Source of the DNA: Anaerolineales bacterium
GTDB taxonomy: Bacteria > Chloroflexota > Anaerolineae > Anaerolineales > Villigracilaceae
Reading direction: 5' to 3'
Assembly: GCA_025056175.1 (NCBI GenBank)
Contig: JANWWK010000056.1
Coordinates: 1-64,000, forward strand
DNA: 64,000 nt
The notes under the pieces: generated by a model
Database searches by the model: none
Seen by the model: the letters and a program-made list of their open reading frames with translations, nothing else
What the model was told of the DNA's origin: nothing
Program-made: the position numbers and the translations under genes
Part shown: piece after piece, positions 7,354-16,002 of the stretch
How the letters are laid out: each line of letters begins with the position of its first letter
Numbering within the stretch: the stretch's first letter is position 1

Positions 7354-10278
7354 TCAGGGCTGCCAGACGCGCGCTTGGCCCGTAAACGGCAGGGGGTAGA
7401 GCGGACAGCCGCCCGGCCATTCCGCAAGGGGGACAAGCGCGAGGGTGACGGGCGCATCCGACAGGTCGGTATTCATGATGCTGAAGGCCAGCCAGCGCGA
7501 ATCGGGGCTGAAAAGGGGGTTGAAGATGGCCCAGTGTTCCAACTGCGCCAGCAGACGCGGCTCGCCAGAAGGCAGGGATTTCAGGTACAGGCCGGGCATC
7601 ATCTTGCCGGGGACTGTTTCTAGGTAAGCCAGGGTTTTGCCATCCGGCGAAATGGCCGCTGTGGGAGAGCCGTAGGGTTGATAGCGCGTTTGGAGCAACA
7701 GACGGCGCGAACCATCGGCCACGTTCAGCAGTTCGATATTGGTGGCCTCCTGAAGGAGCAGGGTCTGGTTATCAGCCCAGCCGGAGAGGGCGGGATGGTT
7801 CGCCTGGTCGGTGAGCGGGCGCGAGGCGTTTTCTGCCAGGTTGAAGATGAAGACGTTTGACCCTTTGGCGGTCGTCCGCAAAAAGGCGATACGCGCGCCG
7901 TCCGGCGACCAGAGCGGGACGGAATCGGGCTGCGCGCCGTCGGTCAGGGCGGTTTCGGCGCCGGTGGCGAGGTCGCGCAGGATGAGGCGGTTTTGCTGGT
8001 CGGCATAGACGAGCGTGGAGCCATCAGGCGAGAGCGAACCATCTCCAAAGACGAGCGGAGTCTCTTTCCCGCTTGCCAGGTCGCGCAGGAAGAGGGAAGG
8101 CTCTGGGTAGAGCGCCCCGCGCATGAGCAGGATGCGGCCCATCAGCGGGGAGAGGGGCAGCGGGTTGGCAAACGCCGCTTTGACGGTATCCAGCGTCAGA
8201 CAGGTGTGCGGGGCGTAGAAGGGCGTGGCGCCCGCCGGGGGCGCGGGAGGAGTCCAACTGAGTGACCAGTCGCCTTTCAGCCGCAATTCGGTGGCCGTCA
8301 GGCGGAAGGGCATGAGCGGAGCCGGGTCGGTGGCGGCCTGCACGAGCAAATCGCCGCTTTGGGGGTCTCGGTAGGAGTTGCTCATCGCGCTGCCGCCATA
8401 GTCCATCTCGAAGACAATCCCATCCAGGCGTGGGTCGGCTTGAAACGCCAGTTCGAAGCCACGCAGTTCACCTTGCTGAAAGACCGTTGCCTTGTAAAGT
8501 TGCGCGCTCAGGGCGGGGAAATCGAGCGGAATCAGCCCGGTTTTGAAGGGCGTGCCAACCCGCGCAGTCTCGAAGGAAAAGCCAGCCGGACGCAGGTCGA
8601 GGATGAGCGGTACGGGCTGGGTCAGGCGGACGTTGATGGTATCCAACCGCAGGGTAATGCTGCCCTGGAAAGCCTGCCCATAGAGTTTGTATACCCAGGT
8701 GGATTCGTCCAGTTTTTCCGTCAGTTGCAGCACTTCGCCAAACGTGACCGTCTCCAGCGCCAGGCTGCGGCCGCTTTCATCAGTGGCGGTCGGCCAACCG
8801 GCAGGGACGGCTTTGGTAATGCGTCCATCACTCGCTTCAGTGTGACCAATCAAGTAGTAGCCATCCTTCAGCGGAATGAATTTATCCAGCACCAGGCGAA
8901 TGCCATAGAGCGGCCCGGCTTGTGGGGCGTTTTCGGGCTGCCATTGCAAAGACCAGGTTTCAAGCGGCCCTGCTACCGCAAGTTGGGACAAAACCACTCG
9001 CAGTTTGCCTTTGGGAAGCGTCTCGAACGTGAGCGCAACGGAAAACTCGCCATCCGCGCCGCCGCCCCCGCCGCCAATCGGCGTATAGCCTGGCAGTTCG
9101 ACCTGCAGGCCGGTAACATCCGACCCGGCGCGGAAATGGAATTGATAGCCGTTACGCGAATCGGCGGAGACCGACACCAGCATCACCGTCCGCCCGGAGA
9201 TTTCAATCTCCTGGTTGAGCGGCCATTCCTGCCCAGGCTGGGGGTTCTCTCCCGCGTCGAAGATGATTTCGGCGCTTCCGGGCAGGGTCGAAACCCGCGC
9301 GCCCTGCCAGGTGAGAGTCAGCGGGTAGGCTTGCGCGCTCTGGAATTCCACGCCCCAATCGAAAGGTGGTAGATTTGGCACGGTCGGCCAGATGGTGAAG
9401 ACTTCCTGCCCGTTGGCGTTCGTCACCCGTAAGGGAGCGCGCTGTTCTATCCAGGTTCCATCGCCGGGCTGAACGAACAAACCGAGCAGGATAGTTTTCT
9501 CGCCAATCTGCATGGCCTGGGTAATGACAAACGGAACTGGCTCGCTGGCAGCAGGCGGTTCCGCTCTCTGCGGCGCGGGCGTGGGGGTAGGAATCTCAAC
9601 CACCGGCACAATCGTCAGGTCAGGCGGGGCGGGGATGAAGCGCAGGGTCAGCCGCCAGTTTTCGGGAGCTTTGCCGGGCAGCGTCTCGCGGATGCAATCG
9701 AGCAGGAATTCGGCCTCGTTGAACTGGGGCGGGATGGCCGAATACTCCATGCGCGTTTCCCACTTACCATCCGCGCTCATGCCGCCTCCGCCGCTTTGCG
9801 GCGTGAGCAGAGAGCCGTTCGGCAGGCGGATTTGCCCTTCGGCATAACAGCCCGGCACATCCTCCTGGTGCGAGAGCGCCTCCCAGGGGACGTTTTCGAT
9901 GGTGTAGGTGAGGATGGTTTTATCGGGCGCGAGGGTGGCGCTGGTGACGGTGAGGGTAATCCCCTCGCGGGTGAGCGAGACCGGCTCGGCCAGCACACGC
10001 AGGGATGCGCCTTGTTCCACAATCCCCACGCCGGGGATGTAGCCCAGCGAGCGAGTGATGGCATAGGCAACGCCCGAAAGCAGGGCCAGGGCGAGCAGGA
10101 CGAGCAGGAAGGCAAGCGCAGGGCGGGCGCGCAGAGTTTGCATGAGGGTTCTCCGGTTATTGTTGGGCGAATGGTCAATTCGCCCTACGGCTTGCAAGAT
10201 GCGCGGGTACAGGTTCACATCAGCGGGGATACGCGTCCCGGCGGCAGTATCCAAGAGTTCACGCGGATTTTTTCTCAT
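7354..10278 (-). CDS. Anti-sigma-factor-like membrane protein with WD40/PD40 propeller domain
   Basis: A protein of 974 aa translated from MRKNPREL at 10278, whose ATG overlaps the sigma factor stop (ATGA). Residues 1-45 are cytoplasmic (DTAAGTRIPADVNLYPRILQAVGRID), then one membrane segment (ALAFLLVLLALALLSGVAYAITRSL), then a very large outside region. The first extracytoplasmic part (VSLTREGITLTVTSATLAPDKTILTYTIENV) resembles the DUF4179-type domain of sigma-operon proteins. The last 270 residues form a TolB-like PD40 propeller: GDGSLSPDGSTLVYAD, PLWSPDGARIAFLRT, AAISPDGKTLAYLE, PLFSPDSRWLAFSI. Position and topology suggest that it restrains the ECF sigma factor and senses an outside signal. 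That is an inference: the cytoplasmic part is short and shows no HxxxCxxC zinc motif. Confidence 0.75.
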   Translation of the reverse strand: MRKNPRELLDTAAGTRIPADVNLYPRILQAVGRIDHSPNNNRRTLMQTLRARPALAFLLVLLALALLSGVAYAITRSLGYIPGVGIVEQGASLRVLAEPVSLTREGITLTVTSATLAPDKTILTYTIENVPWEALSHQEDVPGCYAEGQIRLPNGSLLTPQSGGGGMSADGKWETRMEYSAIPPQFNEAEFLLDCIRETLPGKAPENWRLTLRFIPAPPDLTIVPVVEIPTPTPAPQRAEPPAASEPVPFVITQAMQIGEKTILLGLFVQPGDGTWIEQRAPLRVTNANGQEVFTIWPTVPNLPPFDWGVEFQSAQAYPLTLTWQGARVSTLPGSAEIIFDAGENPQPGQEWPLNQEIEISGRTVMLVSVSADSRNGYQFHFRAGSDVTGLQVELPGYTPIGGGGGGADGEFSVALTFETLPKGKLRVVLSQLAVAGPLETWSLQWQPENAPQAGPLYGIRLVLDKFIPLKDGYYLIGHTEASDGRITKAVPAGWPTATDESGRSLALETVTFGEVLQLTEKLDESTWVYKLYGQAFQGSITLRLDTINVRLTQPVPLILDLRPAGFSFETARVGTPFKTGLIPLDFPALSAQLYKATVFQQGELRGFELAFQADPRLDGIVFEMDYGGSAMSNSYRDPQSGDLLVQAATDPAPLMPFRLTATELRLKGDWSLSWTPPAPPAGATPFYAPHTCLTLDTVKAAFANPLPLSPLMGRILLMRGALYPEPSLFLRDLASGKETPLVFGDGSLSPDGSTLVYADQQNRLILRDLATGAETALTDGAQPDSVPLWSPDGARIAFLRTTAKGSNVFIFNLAENASRPLTDQANHPALSGWADNQTLLLQEATNIELLNVADGSRRLLLQTRYQPYGSPTAAISPDGKTLAYLETVPGKMMPGLYLKSLPSGEPRLLAQLEHWAIFNPLFSPDSRWLAFSIMNTDLSDAPVTLALVPLAEWPGGCPLYPLPFTGQARVWQP

Positions 10279-10829
10279 TGGCTGCTCCTTTCCGGGTTCA
10301 AGATGTTGCGCAGGCGGGCGCGGGCGGCATTGAGCAGCCATTTGACCGTTCCCGGCGCTACGTCCAGACGTTCGGACATTTCTTTTTCGCCCATTTCGAG
10401 GTAGTAGCGCTGAACGATGGTTGCGCGCTGGCGGGGGGAGAGTTGCGCCAGCGCGGATAGAATTTCATCGGCGCGGGCGCGGGCTTCGGCCAGGCTTTCG
10501 GGGCTGGCATCGCCGGTCAGCAGTTGCTCGGCCAGGGCGGGGTTGCCTTCCAGCGAGGTCAGTTTTCGGTCGCGGCGGGCAAGATTCAGCGCGGCATGTA
10601 CCACGCTCTTGAGCAGGTATGGCTCAAAGGGCCGGGCTTCGTCGAAATGGCGGATGTTCCGGTAAAGTTTCAAAAAGACATCCTGAACCACATCCTGGGC
10701 CGCGGCTTCATCTTGCAAGATGAGAAAAGCCGTCCGCACTGCCCGAACTTGATGTTGCTCGACCAGCGTTTGTAACCCGCCAAGGTCACCCGCTTTCAGA
10801 CGGCGGATAGCGGTTTTGGTTTCATCCAT
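10275..10829 (-). CDS. RNA polymerase ECF-type sigma factor
   Basis: Directs RNA polymerase to a specific set of promoters. The 184 aa comprise region 2 (AFLILQDEAAAQDVVQDVFLKLYRNIRHFDEARPFEPYLLKSVVHAALN) and region 4 (LSALAQLSPRQRATIVQRYYLEMGEKEMSERLDVAPGTVKWLLNAARARLRNIL). I start it at 10829 (MDETKTAIRRLKAGD), preceded by TTGGAGAAACGC; the track ORF runs 139 residues further upstream into unrelated sequence. The gene is coupled by ATGA to the 974-aa membrane protein, the usual place for an anti-sigma factor. It may be autoregulated, but I cannot define its promoter. Confidence 0.9.
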   Translation of the reverse strand: MDETKTAIRRLKAGDLGGLQTLVEQHQVRAVRTAFLILQDEAAAQDVVQDVFLKLYRNIRHFDEARPFEPYLLKSVVHAALNLARRDRKLTSLEGNPALAEQLLTGDASPESLAEARARADEILSALAQLSPRQRATIVQRYYLEMGEKEMSERLDVAPGTVKWLLNAARARLRNILNPERSSQ

Positions 10830-10937
10830 GCGTTTCTCCAATGTTTGCGCGCGCTCATGTAAAATATACACAATCATACGCGAAAAGGTTGGGTGGCAGG
10901 AAGGAAAGGGGTTGCGCCCAGGTCTCACGAAAGCAGA

Positions 10938-10964
10938 CGGCGACCGCCAGATAGGTGGTCGCCG
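10938..10964. repeat. Hairpin repeat family B, copy 1
   Basis: CGGCGACCGCC pairs with GGTGGTCGCCG (one G-U) around a 5-base loop and is preceded by CACGAAAGCAGA. The same context and stem occur at 14611-14638. It lies behind the aspartase gene and ahead of the sigma gene, both on the minus strand, and may be a terminator or REP sequence. Confidence 0.6.
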
Positions 10965-11004
10965 CTTTGGATTGCATTCAGAGGTGCTGGTGTTGCAATA
11001 GTCA

Positions 11005-11037
11005 CCTGTGGCGCAAAGCTCTGATTTGCGCCACAGG
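11005..11037. repeat. 29-bp palindromic REP-like element, copy 2 (inverted)
   Basis: Same arms as copy 1 (TGTGGCGCAA / TTGCGCCACA), with the loop AGCTCTGAT being the reverse complement of copy 1's loop, so the element is inserted in the opposite orientation. It sits 10 bases behind the aspartase stop codon. Confidence 0.75.
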
Positions 11038-11046
11038 GTACATCGT

Positions 11047-12456
11047 TTACAACGGCCTGGGGCGGGTGAGCAGTTCGGGGCGCAGAATTTCGTCCAGCCG
11101 TTCGGCGGTGAGCAGGCCGCGCGCCAGCACAATTTCGCGCACGCTTTTGCCGGTTTCGTGCGCTTCTTTGGCGACGGCGGTGGCGTTTTCGTAGCCGATA
11201 TACGGGTTGAGCGCCGTGACGATGCCAATGGAATGCTCCACCACATCGCGCAGCCGTTCGCGGTTGGCGGTGATGCCGCGCACGCAGCGTTCAGCCAGGG
11301 TCAGGCAGCCCTGCCGCAGGTAGAGCAGGCTGTTGAGCAGGTTGTGGGCGATAATTGGCTCGAAGGCGTTGAGTTGCAGTTGCCCGCCTTCCGCCGCAAA
11401 CGAAACGGTCACATCGTTGCCGATGACCTCGAAGGCAATCTGGTTCACCACTTCGGGAATGACCGGGTTAACTTTGCCCGGCATGATGGAGGAACCGGCC
11501 TGCACGGCAGGCAGGTTGATTTCCGCAAAGCCGGCGCGCGGCCCGGAGGACAGCAGGCGCAGGTCGTTGCTGGTTTTGGAGAGTTTGACGGCAATGCGCT
11601 TGAGGACGCCCGAAAGTTGTACGAACGCTCCGGCATCTTGCGTGGCTTCGACCAGGTTGCTGGCCGTGATGAAGGGGATGCCGGTCAGTTCGGTCAGGTT
11701 CTGACGCGCCAGGTCGGCGTAACCGGGCGGGGCATTGATGCCAGTGCCGATGGCTGTGGCCCCCAGGTTGATTTCCTGAATGAGCAGGGCGGCCTCGCGC
11801 AAACGCTGCTGGTCTTCCTCCAGCATCACAGCGTAGGTGCTGAATTCCTGCCCCAGCGTCATCGGCACGGCTTCTTGCAATTGGGTGCGCCCCATCTTGA
11901 GAATATCTGCGAACTCAGCGGCTTTGGCTTCGAAATCGGTGCGTAAAATGCCCATTGCCTCCAGCAGATGCTCAATTTCAAAGCGCAAGGCCAGCTTGAC
12001 AGCGGTTGGGTACACGTCGTTGGTACTCTGACTCATGTTGACGTGTTCCAGCGGGTGAAGCTCGCCGTATTGACCGCGCGACAGGCCAAGAATCTCCAAT
12101 GCGCGGTTGGCAATTACCTCGTTGGCGTTCATGTTGGTGGAGGTGCCGGCCCCGCCCTGGATGACATCTACGACGAACTGGTCGTGCCACTGCCCGGCGC
12201 GAATTTCTTCGCATGCCTGAACGATGGCGCGTGTTTTGCGCTCGTCTAACAGCCCGAGCTGGTGGTTCGAGAGGGCGCACGCCTGTTTGACACAGGCCAG
12301 GGCGCGAATCAGGCTGGGGTGGCTGGAGATGGGCGTGCCGCTGATGGGGAAATTTTCCAGCGCGCGCAGGGTGTGGATGCCGTAATAGGCTTCGGCGGGG
12401 ACAGGCCGCTCGCCGAGTAAATCATGTTCAAGGCGGAAAGGAGTGAAGGAGGTCAT
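11047..12456 (-). CDS. aspA: Aspartate ammonia-lyase (aspartase)
   Basis: Reversibly deaminates L-aspartate to fumarate and ammonia in the cytoplasm; the active enzyme of the family is a homotetramer. The 469 aa match the usual length. Visible family sites are GAGTSTNMNANEVIANRA near residue 105, HVNMSQSTNDVYPTA near 140, TAIGTGINAPPGY near 235, and the signature GSSIMPGKVNP near 320 with its catalytic serine loop. HDLLGERPVPAEAYYGIHTLRA at the N-terminus is typical of aspartase rather than class II fumarase, though related lyases cannot be wholly excluded. The gene is single, divergent from the small membrane protein at 12574; between them an 8-bp inverted repeat (CAATTGTA...TACAATTG) could be an operator. 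Palindromic hairpins follow its stop. Confidence 0.92.
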   Translation of the reverse strand: MTSFTPFRLEHDLLGERPVPAEAYYGIHTLRALENFPISGTPISSHPSLIRALACVKQACALSNHQLGLLDERKTRAIVQACEEIRAGQWHDQFVVDVIQGGAGTSTNMNANEVIANRALEILGLSRGQYGELHPLEHVNMSQSTNDVYPTAVKLALRFEIEHLLEAMGILRTDFEAKAAEFADILKMGRTQLQEAVPMTLGQEFSTYAVMLEEDQQRLREAALLIQEINLGATAIGTGINAPPGYADLARQNLTELTGIPFITASNLVEATQDAGAFVQLSGVLKRIAVKLSKTSNDLRLLSSGPRAGFAEINLPAVQAGSSIMPGKVNPVIPEVVNQIAFEVIGNDVTVSFAAEGGQLQLNAFEPIIAHNLLNSLLYLRQGCLTLAERCVRGITANRERLRDVVEHSIGIVTALNPYIGYENATAVAKEAHETGKSVREIVLARGLLTAERLDEILRPELLTRPRPL

Positions 12457-12573
12457 GCGTCAATTGTACTTCGCTGCACAAAAAAATAGGGGCATCGGTT
12501 TACAATTGTGTTGAGATTCAGACGGGGAAAAAGAGCGTATAATCGTTTTAATCAAACAAACGGAGGGAATACG

Positions 12574-12990
12574 ATGATGACAGGGCTGGCATACGAAATC
12601 GCACGCATTATAGTGGGCTTCTACCTTTTCTTTTGCTATCCGTTTTTTCTGTTCCCCTACCTGGCATACATACGCGAGCCACACCCGGCTTCAGACAAGA
12701 TGAAACGCACGGTTGTGTTCCTGTTGACGCCCATGTTTTTACCCTTCCTCTTGATATGGGGCATCTTGAGCGTGTTCGGCAGTGTTCTCCTGGTGTTCCT
12801 GTTCACATGGGTTTCGCTGCTGGCGTGGGTCTATACCCGCTTTCCATTTGGAAAGGTATTCAAAGCCTGGATGCGTTTTGGCAACAGGGTGTTCGATAGA
12901 ATCCAGAGCCTGCTGCCGTTTTTCGGGCTATCAAGTCCTGTTTCAGGCGAAAAGCGAGGGGTGGAATTTCGCCCTCTGCGGCAAATGTGA
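12574..12990 (+). CDS. Small membrane protein of unknown function, 138 aa
   Basis: Three hydrophobic stretches (IIVGFYLFFCYPFFLFPYLAYI, VVFLLTPMFLPFLLIWGIL, VFGSVLLVFLFTWVSLLAWVYTRF) mark an integral membrane protein; the last 45 residues are basic and probably cytoplasmic. I do not recognise the family. The start at 12574 (MMTGLAYE) has CGGAGGGA 6 bases upstream and is preferred to the track start at 12508. A TATAAT at 12538-12543 is a good -10 box for it, without a clear -35. It converges on the next minus-strand gene with a 3-base gap. Confidence 0.62.
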   Translation: MMTGLAYEIARIIVGFYLFFCYPFFLFPYLAYIREPHPASDKMKRTVVFLLTPMFLPFLLIWGILSVFGSVLLVFLFTWVSLLAWVYTRFPFGKVFKAWMRFGNRVFDRIQSLLPFFGLSSPVSGEKRGVEFRPLRQM

Positions 12991-12993
12991 GAG

Positions 12994-13464
12994 TCAGGAG
13001 GTTCGTTCTTCTTTTTCTCTCCCTGGCGGAACGACCAGAATCATACCAAGCGCAATCAGCGCCATGCCAATTTGCACGCCAATGGCCTGCCAGGGACCGA
13101 AATAAGGCACTTTGGGGGTATCAGCAATCGTTGCACCGAAAATATCGGCCATGCCGGTAAAGACGGCGATGACATAGCCGGTGCTGATGAGCCGCAGACC
13201 AATATCGGCGGCAATGGTTTTTTCGCGCCCATTCCACAGCGCCGCCAGACTGATGTATCCGCCCAGGCAGAGAAAAGCCAAACCAATCAGAAACACAGTA
13301 ATTTGCACAAAACCAACCACCGGGCTGCGGTCTTGTCCAAACCATTCGGGTTTGGCGCCGAAAATGAACACAAGAAAGCCAAAAGCAGCCACCATCAGGC
13401 CAAAATAAACGCGGTCACGCTGGATACGCCCATTTGGCTCAGAAGAAACAGGGGAAGTAGTCAT
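12994..13464 (-). CDS. Four-helix membrane protein of unknown function
   Basis: The 156 aa hold four membrane segments (VYFGLMVAAFGFLVFIFGA, FVQITVFLIGLAFLCLGGYISLAAL, IGLRLISTGYVIAVFTGMADIFGA, AIGVQIGMALIALGMILVV) and a short charged C-terminus (PPGREKEERTS). No motif points to a transport or enzyme role. The start overlaps the dipeptidase stop by ATGA, so the two are co-translated; the pairing may mean a membrane partner for the dipeptidase, but this rests on position alone. Confidence 0.62.
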   Translation of the reverse strand: MTTSPVSSEPNGRIQRDRVYFGLMVAAFGFLVFIFGAKPEWFGQDRSPVVGFVQITVFLIGLAFLCLGGYISLAALWNGREKTIAADIGLRLISTGYVIAVFTGMADIFGATIADTPKVPYFGPWQAIGVQIGMALIALGMILVVPPGREKEERTS

Positions 13465-14561
13465 GCAGGCAGGGTTCTCCGTAGATGTTCCAGCCAGTTA
13501 CCGCCCAAGATGGCAGCGATGTCTGTCTCTGAATAACCGCGTGTGGCCAGTAAGGGAGCCAGTTTTTGCAGGTCAGCAATGGTCTCCAGTTCGGGGGGGA
13601 TATGTTGCAAGCCGAACCCGCCGTCGAAATCAGTGCCAAGCCCAACGTGACGGGCATCGCCGGCGCGCTGGCAAATATAGTCAATATGAGCAACGACCAT
13701 GTCCAGCGGGCAGGCTTCGCGCGGGTCAGAATTCTTCCAACTCTGAATGAGAAAGCGGTTGAAGGGGACAATGCCGATGATTCCGCCGCGTTCGATGATG
13801 CCATCCACAATATCATCCGGCAGGAAACGGTTGCTTTCGCCGTGTTTGACCATTTTGAGCGGGTTGGAATGTGTGGCAACCAGCGCACCTTCGTAACGGT
13901 CCAGGGCTTCGCGGGCGGCTTCCCACGCCATGTGGCTCAAATCGAGGCTAAAGCCAAAGTCAGTCATGGCATCCAGCAGCTGGCGGCCTTCACGGGTGAG
14001 TGGGCCGGGTTCGCGCGTGCCGCCGCAAAAGCGCGTTCCCATCCAGGCCGGGCCGAGGATGCGGACGCCACGCTCCCACCACTCGGCCAGCTCATCCATC
14101 GTCCGAATGCCTTCTGCGCCTTCCATCAAGATGACAAGACCGGTTGGACGACCTGCCGGGTGGGCATCGTCTGGTTCCTTCCACAGGCGCAGGAGCGCAT
14201 CAAGTTGCACCTGGCGGTGAATGGGGCGAAACTTATCGGGATAATGGTCGAAGAGGCGGTCGTAGGCCTCCATTTGCCGCAGGTAGCATTTGCGTGCCTG
14301 TTCGGGAGTGGCATACACTTCGGTATCCCACGTTCCGGCCTGGGCGCGGATGGGAGCGGCGAACAGGGTGGCAAAGATGAGTGCCACGCGCCCGCGCTGA
14401 TACTCCGGCCAGCCCAAAACGGTATCGCCGTTGTTCTCACGGATATACGGTTGGGTGGCCTCGCGGCGGCGGGTTTCTTCTACCGATAGGGTGTAATCGC
14501 GCCCAAAGGTGAGCATGTTCCAGGCCAAATCCTGGTGCGCATCTACAATCAGATAGGACAT
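13461..14561 (-). CDS. Membrane dipeptidase (renal dipeptidase-type, M19 family)
   Basis: A zinc dipeptidase of the M19 amidohydrolase family, cleaving dipeptides, often with a D-residue at the second position. The N-terminus VDAHQDLAWNMLTFGRDY carries the His-x-Asp metal pair; LVATHSNP, the conserved GLGTDFDGGFGL and a central EGAEGIRTMDEL (metal-bridging Glu region) follow in family order. 366 aa is a normal length. The start at 14561 (MSYLIVDAHQD) replaces the track start, which adds 63 residues of unlikely sequence reaching back across a hairpin repeat. No signal peptide is seen, so it is probably cytoplasmic. It overlaps a small membrane protein gene by ATGA. Confidence 0.88.
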   Translation of the reverse strand: MSYLIVDAHQDLAWNMLTFGRDYTLSVEETRRREATQPYIRENNGDTVLGWPEYQRGRVALIFATLFAAPIRAQAGTWDTEVYATPEQARKCYLRQMEAYDRLFDHYPDKFRPIHRQVQLDALLRLWKEPDDAHPAGRPTGLVILMEGAEGIRTMDELAEWWERGVRILGPAWMGTRFCGGTREPGPLTREGRQLLDAMTDFGFSLDLSHMAWEAAREALDRYEGALVATHSNPLKMVKHGESNRFLPDDIVDGIIERGGIIGIVPFNRFLIQSWKNSDPREACPLDMVVAHIDYICQRAGDARHVGLGTDFDGGFGLQHIPPELETIADLQKLAPLLATRGYSETDIAAILGGNWLEHLRRTLPA

Positions 14562-14610
14562 GATTTGTTTTACCACAAAATTTCGAGAACAGCCTCTGCA
14601 CGAAAGCGAG

Positions 14611-14638
14611 CGGCGACCGCCAGATTTGGTGGTCGCCG
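14611..14638. repeat. Hairpin repeat family B, copy 2
   Basis: CGGCGACCGCC...GGTGGTCGCCG with a 6-base loop, preceded by CACGAAAGCGAG. This is the same element as at 10938. It lies between the S1 stop (14713) and the dipeptidase start and may terminate S1 transcription. Confidence 0.6.
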
Positions 14639-14712
14639 CCTTCTTTCTCCCTAGATATGCTGGCGAAAGGGCATTTCGCCCAATGATTTGGACAGCACTT
14701 TGAGAGGCGGGA

Positions 14713-15930
14713 TTACTCTTCTTCGTCGTCTTTGTTGAGTTCCGCTGCAAGTTCTTTCATGTCCAGGTCGGCATACGCGCCTGAATCCACTTTGCGCAGG
14801 CTCAGGCCGATGCGGCGCTGGTCAGCATCAATGCGAATGACACGCAGGGTCAGCACATCGCCTTCTTTGACGGCTTCTTTGGGGTGATTGATGCGATTTT
14901 CGCTCAATTCGGAGATGTGAATGAGGCCTTCGATGTCGCCTTCCAGACGGGCAAAGGCACCGAATTTGGTCAGGCGGGTGATGGTGCCCTCAACCAGCTG
15001 CCCCACTTTGAAGTGTTCAACTTTCTGGTGCCAGGGGTCACCCTGTAAGGCGCGGATAGACAGGCCAATGCGCTTCTTTTCCTTGTCAACGCTGATGACC
15101 TTGACTTTGACTTCCTGACCGACCGAAAGCACCTCGCTGGGATGTTGAATGCGTTCCCAGGAGATTTCGGAAAGGTGAACCAGGCCATCGGCGCCGTTGA
15201 CATTGACGAAGGCGCCAAAATCGGCGACCGAAGTCACGCGTCCGGTGTAAACCTGGCCTTCCTGCAGTTCTTCGATGACACGCTCTTTCAGCGATTGGCG
15301 CGTTTCCGGATTGGCAGCGCGCTCGGAGAGAATCAGACGGCGGCGGGCGCGGTCTACTTCGATGACACGCACGCTAATCGGCTCACCAATCATTTTCGCC
15401 CAGCGGTCGGGGGTATCACCCTGCGCCAGGCTGCGGCGGCTCATGGCAATTTGCGAAGCCGGGATGAAGCCGCGTAGTCCATGCACCAGCACAATCAGAC
15501 CGCCTTTGTTGTAGCCTTCGATTTTGCCTTCGTAGGTCTCGCCACTGGCCTGCATTGCTTCGACCAGTTCCCAGCCCATTGCTTCGCGTGCGCGAACATA
15601 AGAAAGAACAATGTTGCCGTTCTTGTCTTCCGGGTCCAGGACATAAACCGGAATTTCCTGCCCCACCGCGAGGCTCTCGCGTTCGGAAGCAGGAATTTGT
15701 TCGAGTTCGCGCCCGGTAATCACACCTTCGGATTTGGACCCGACGCTGACAAGAATTTGAGTGGGAGAAATGCTGGCGATTACGCCCTTGCGGATTTCGC
15801 CCTGGCTGGGGAACTCCAACCCGGCGTCTTCGGACCGCATGAGGCTTTCCATCGTTTCGTGATTGTTCTCAACCTGGAATTGGTCCTCGCGGCCCCCTTG
15901 CCCGTTCAGGGCGTCCTGTTCATGAATCAT
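14713..15930 (-). CDS. rpsA: 30S ribosomal protein S1 (four S1 domains)
   Basis: An RNA-binding protein that helps the 30S subunit load mRNA. The 405 aa contain four S1 folds: GEIRKGVIASISPTQILVSVG near residue 45, GETYEGKIEGYNKGGLIVLV near 130, GQVYTGRVTSVADFGAFVNV near 220, and GQLVEGTITRLTKFGAFARL near 305. The last two carry the best FGAF signatures and DGLVHLSEISWERI/EGLIHISELSENRI. Four domains fit the shorter S1 of non-proteobacterial lineages. I prefer the ATG at 15930 (MIHEQDALNG), with TTGGAG 10 bases upstream, to the one at 15951. The acidic tail (LNKDDEEE) is typical. It is a single gene with its own strong promoter. Confidence 0.9.
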   Translation of the reverse strand: MIHEQDALNGQGGREDQFQVENNHETMESLMRSEDAGLEFPSQGEIRKGVIASISPTQILVSVGSKSEGVITGRELEQIPASERESLAVGQEIPVYVLDPEDKNGNIVLSYVRAREAMGWELVEAMQASGETYEGKIEGYNKGGLIVLVHGLRGFIPASQIAMSRRSLAQGDTPDRWAKMIGEPISVRVIEVDRARRRLILSERAANPETRQSLKERVIEELQEGQVYTGRVTSVADFGAFVNVNGADGLVHLSEISWERIQHPSEVLSVGQEVKVKVISVDKEKKRIGLSIRALQGDPWHQKVEHFKVGQLVEGTITRLTKFGAFARLEGDIEGLIHISELSENRINHPKEAVKEGDVLTLRVIRIDADQRRIGLSLRKVDSGAYADLDMKELAAELNKDDEEE

Positions 15931-15965
15931 AACCGAATTGCTCCAATGCAAAGAGATTAGCGGGC

Positions 15966-15994
15966 ATTATACAGGCGAATGCCCGGCTTGACAA
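15966..15994 (-). promoter_or_regulatory. Sigma-70-type promoter of the S1 gene
   Basis: On the minus strand TTGTCA is separated by exactly 17 bases from TATAAT, 36 bases before the chosen S1 start. It is among the best consensus promoters in the window. Confidence 0.75.
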
Positions 15995-16002
15995 TACCTT
16001 TT

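Noticed and set aside
8359-9372. Plus-strand ORF of 337 aa opposite the anti-sigma-like gene
   Set aside because: Antisense shadow in GC-rich DNA; no ribosome site or family resemblance.
11008-11946. Plus-strand ORF of 312 aa opposite aspartase
   Set aside because: Shadow of the aspA codons, repetitive Gln/Gly/Asp composition, no motif.
13566-14489. Plus-strand ORF of 307 aa opposite the M19 dipeptidase
   Set aside because: Opposite strand carries a complete M19 enzyme; this frame has no start signal or motif.
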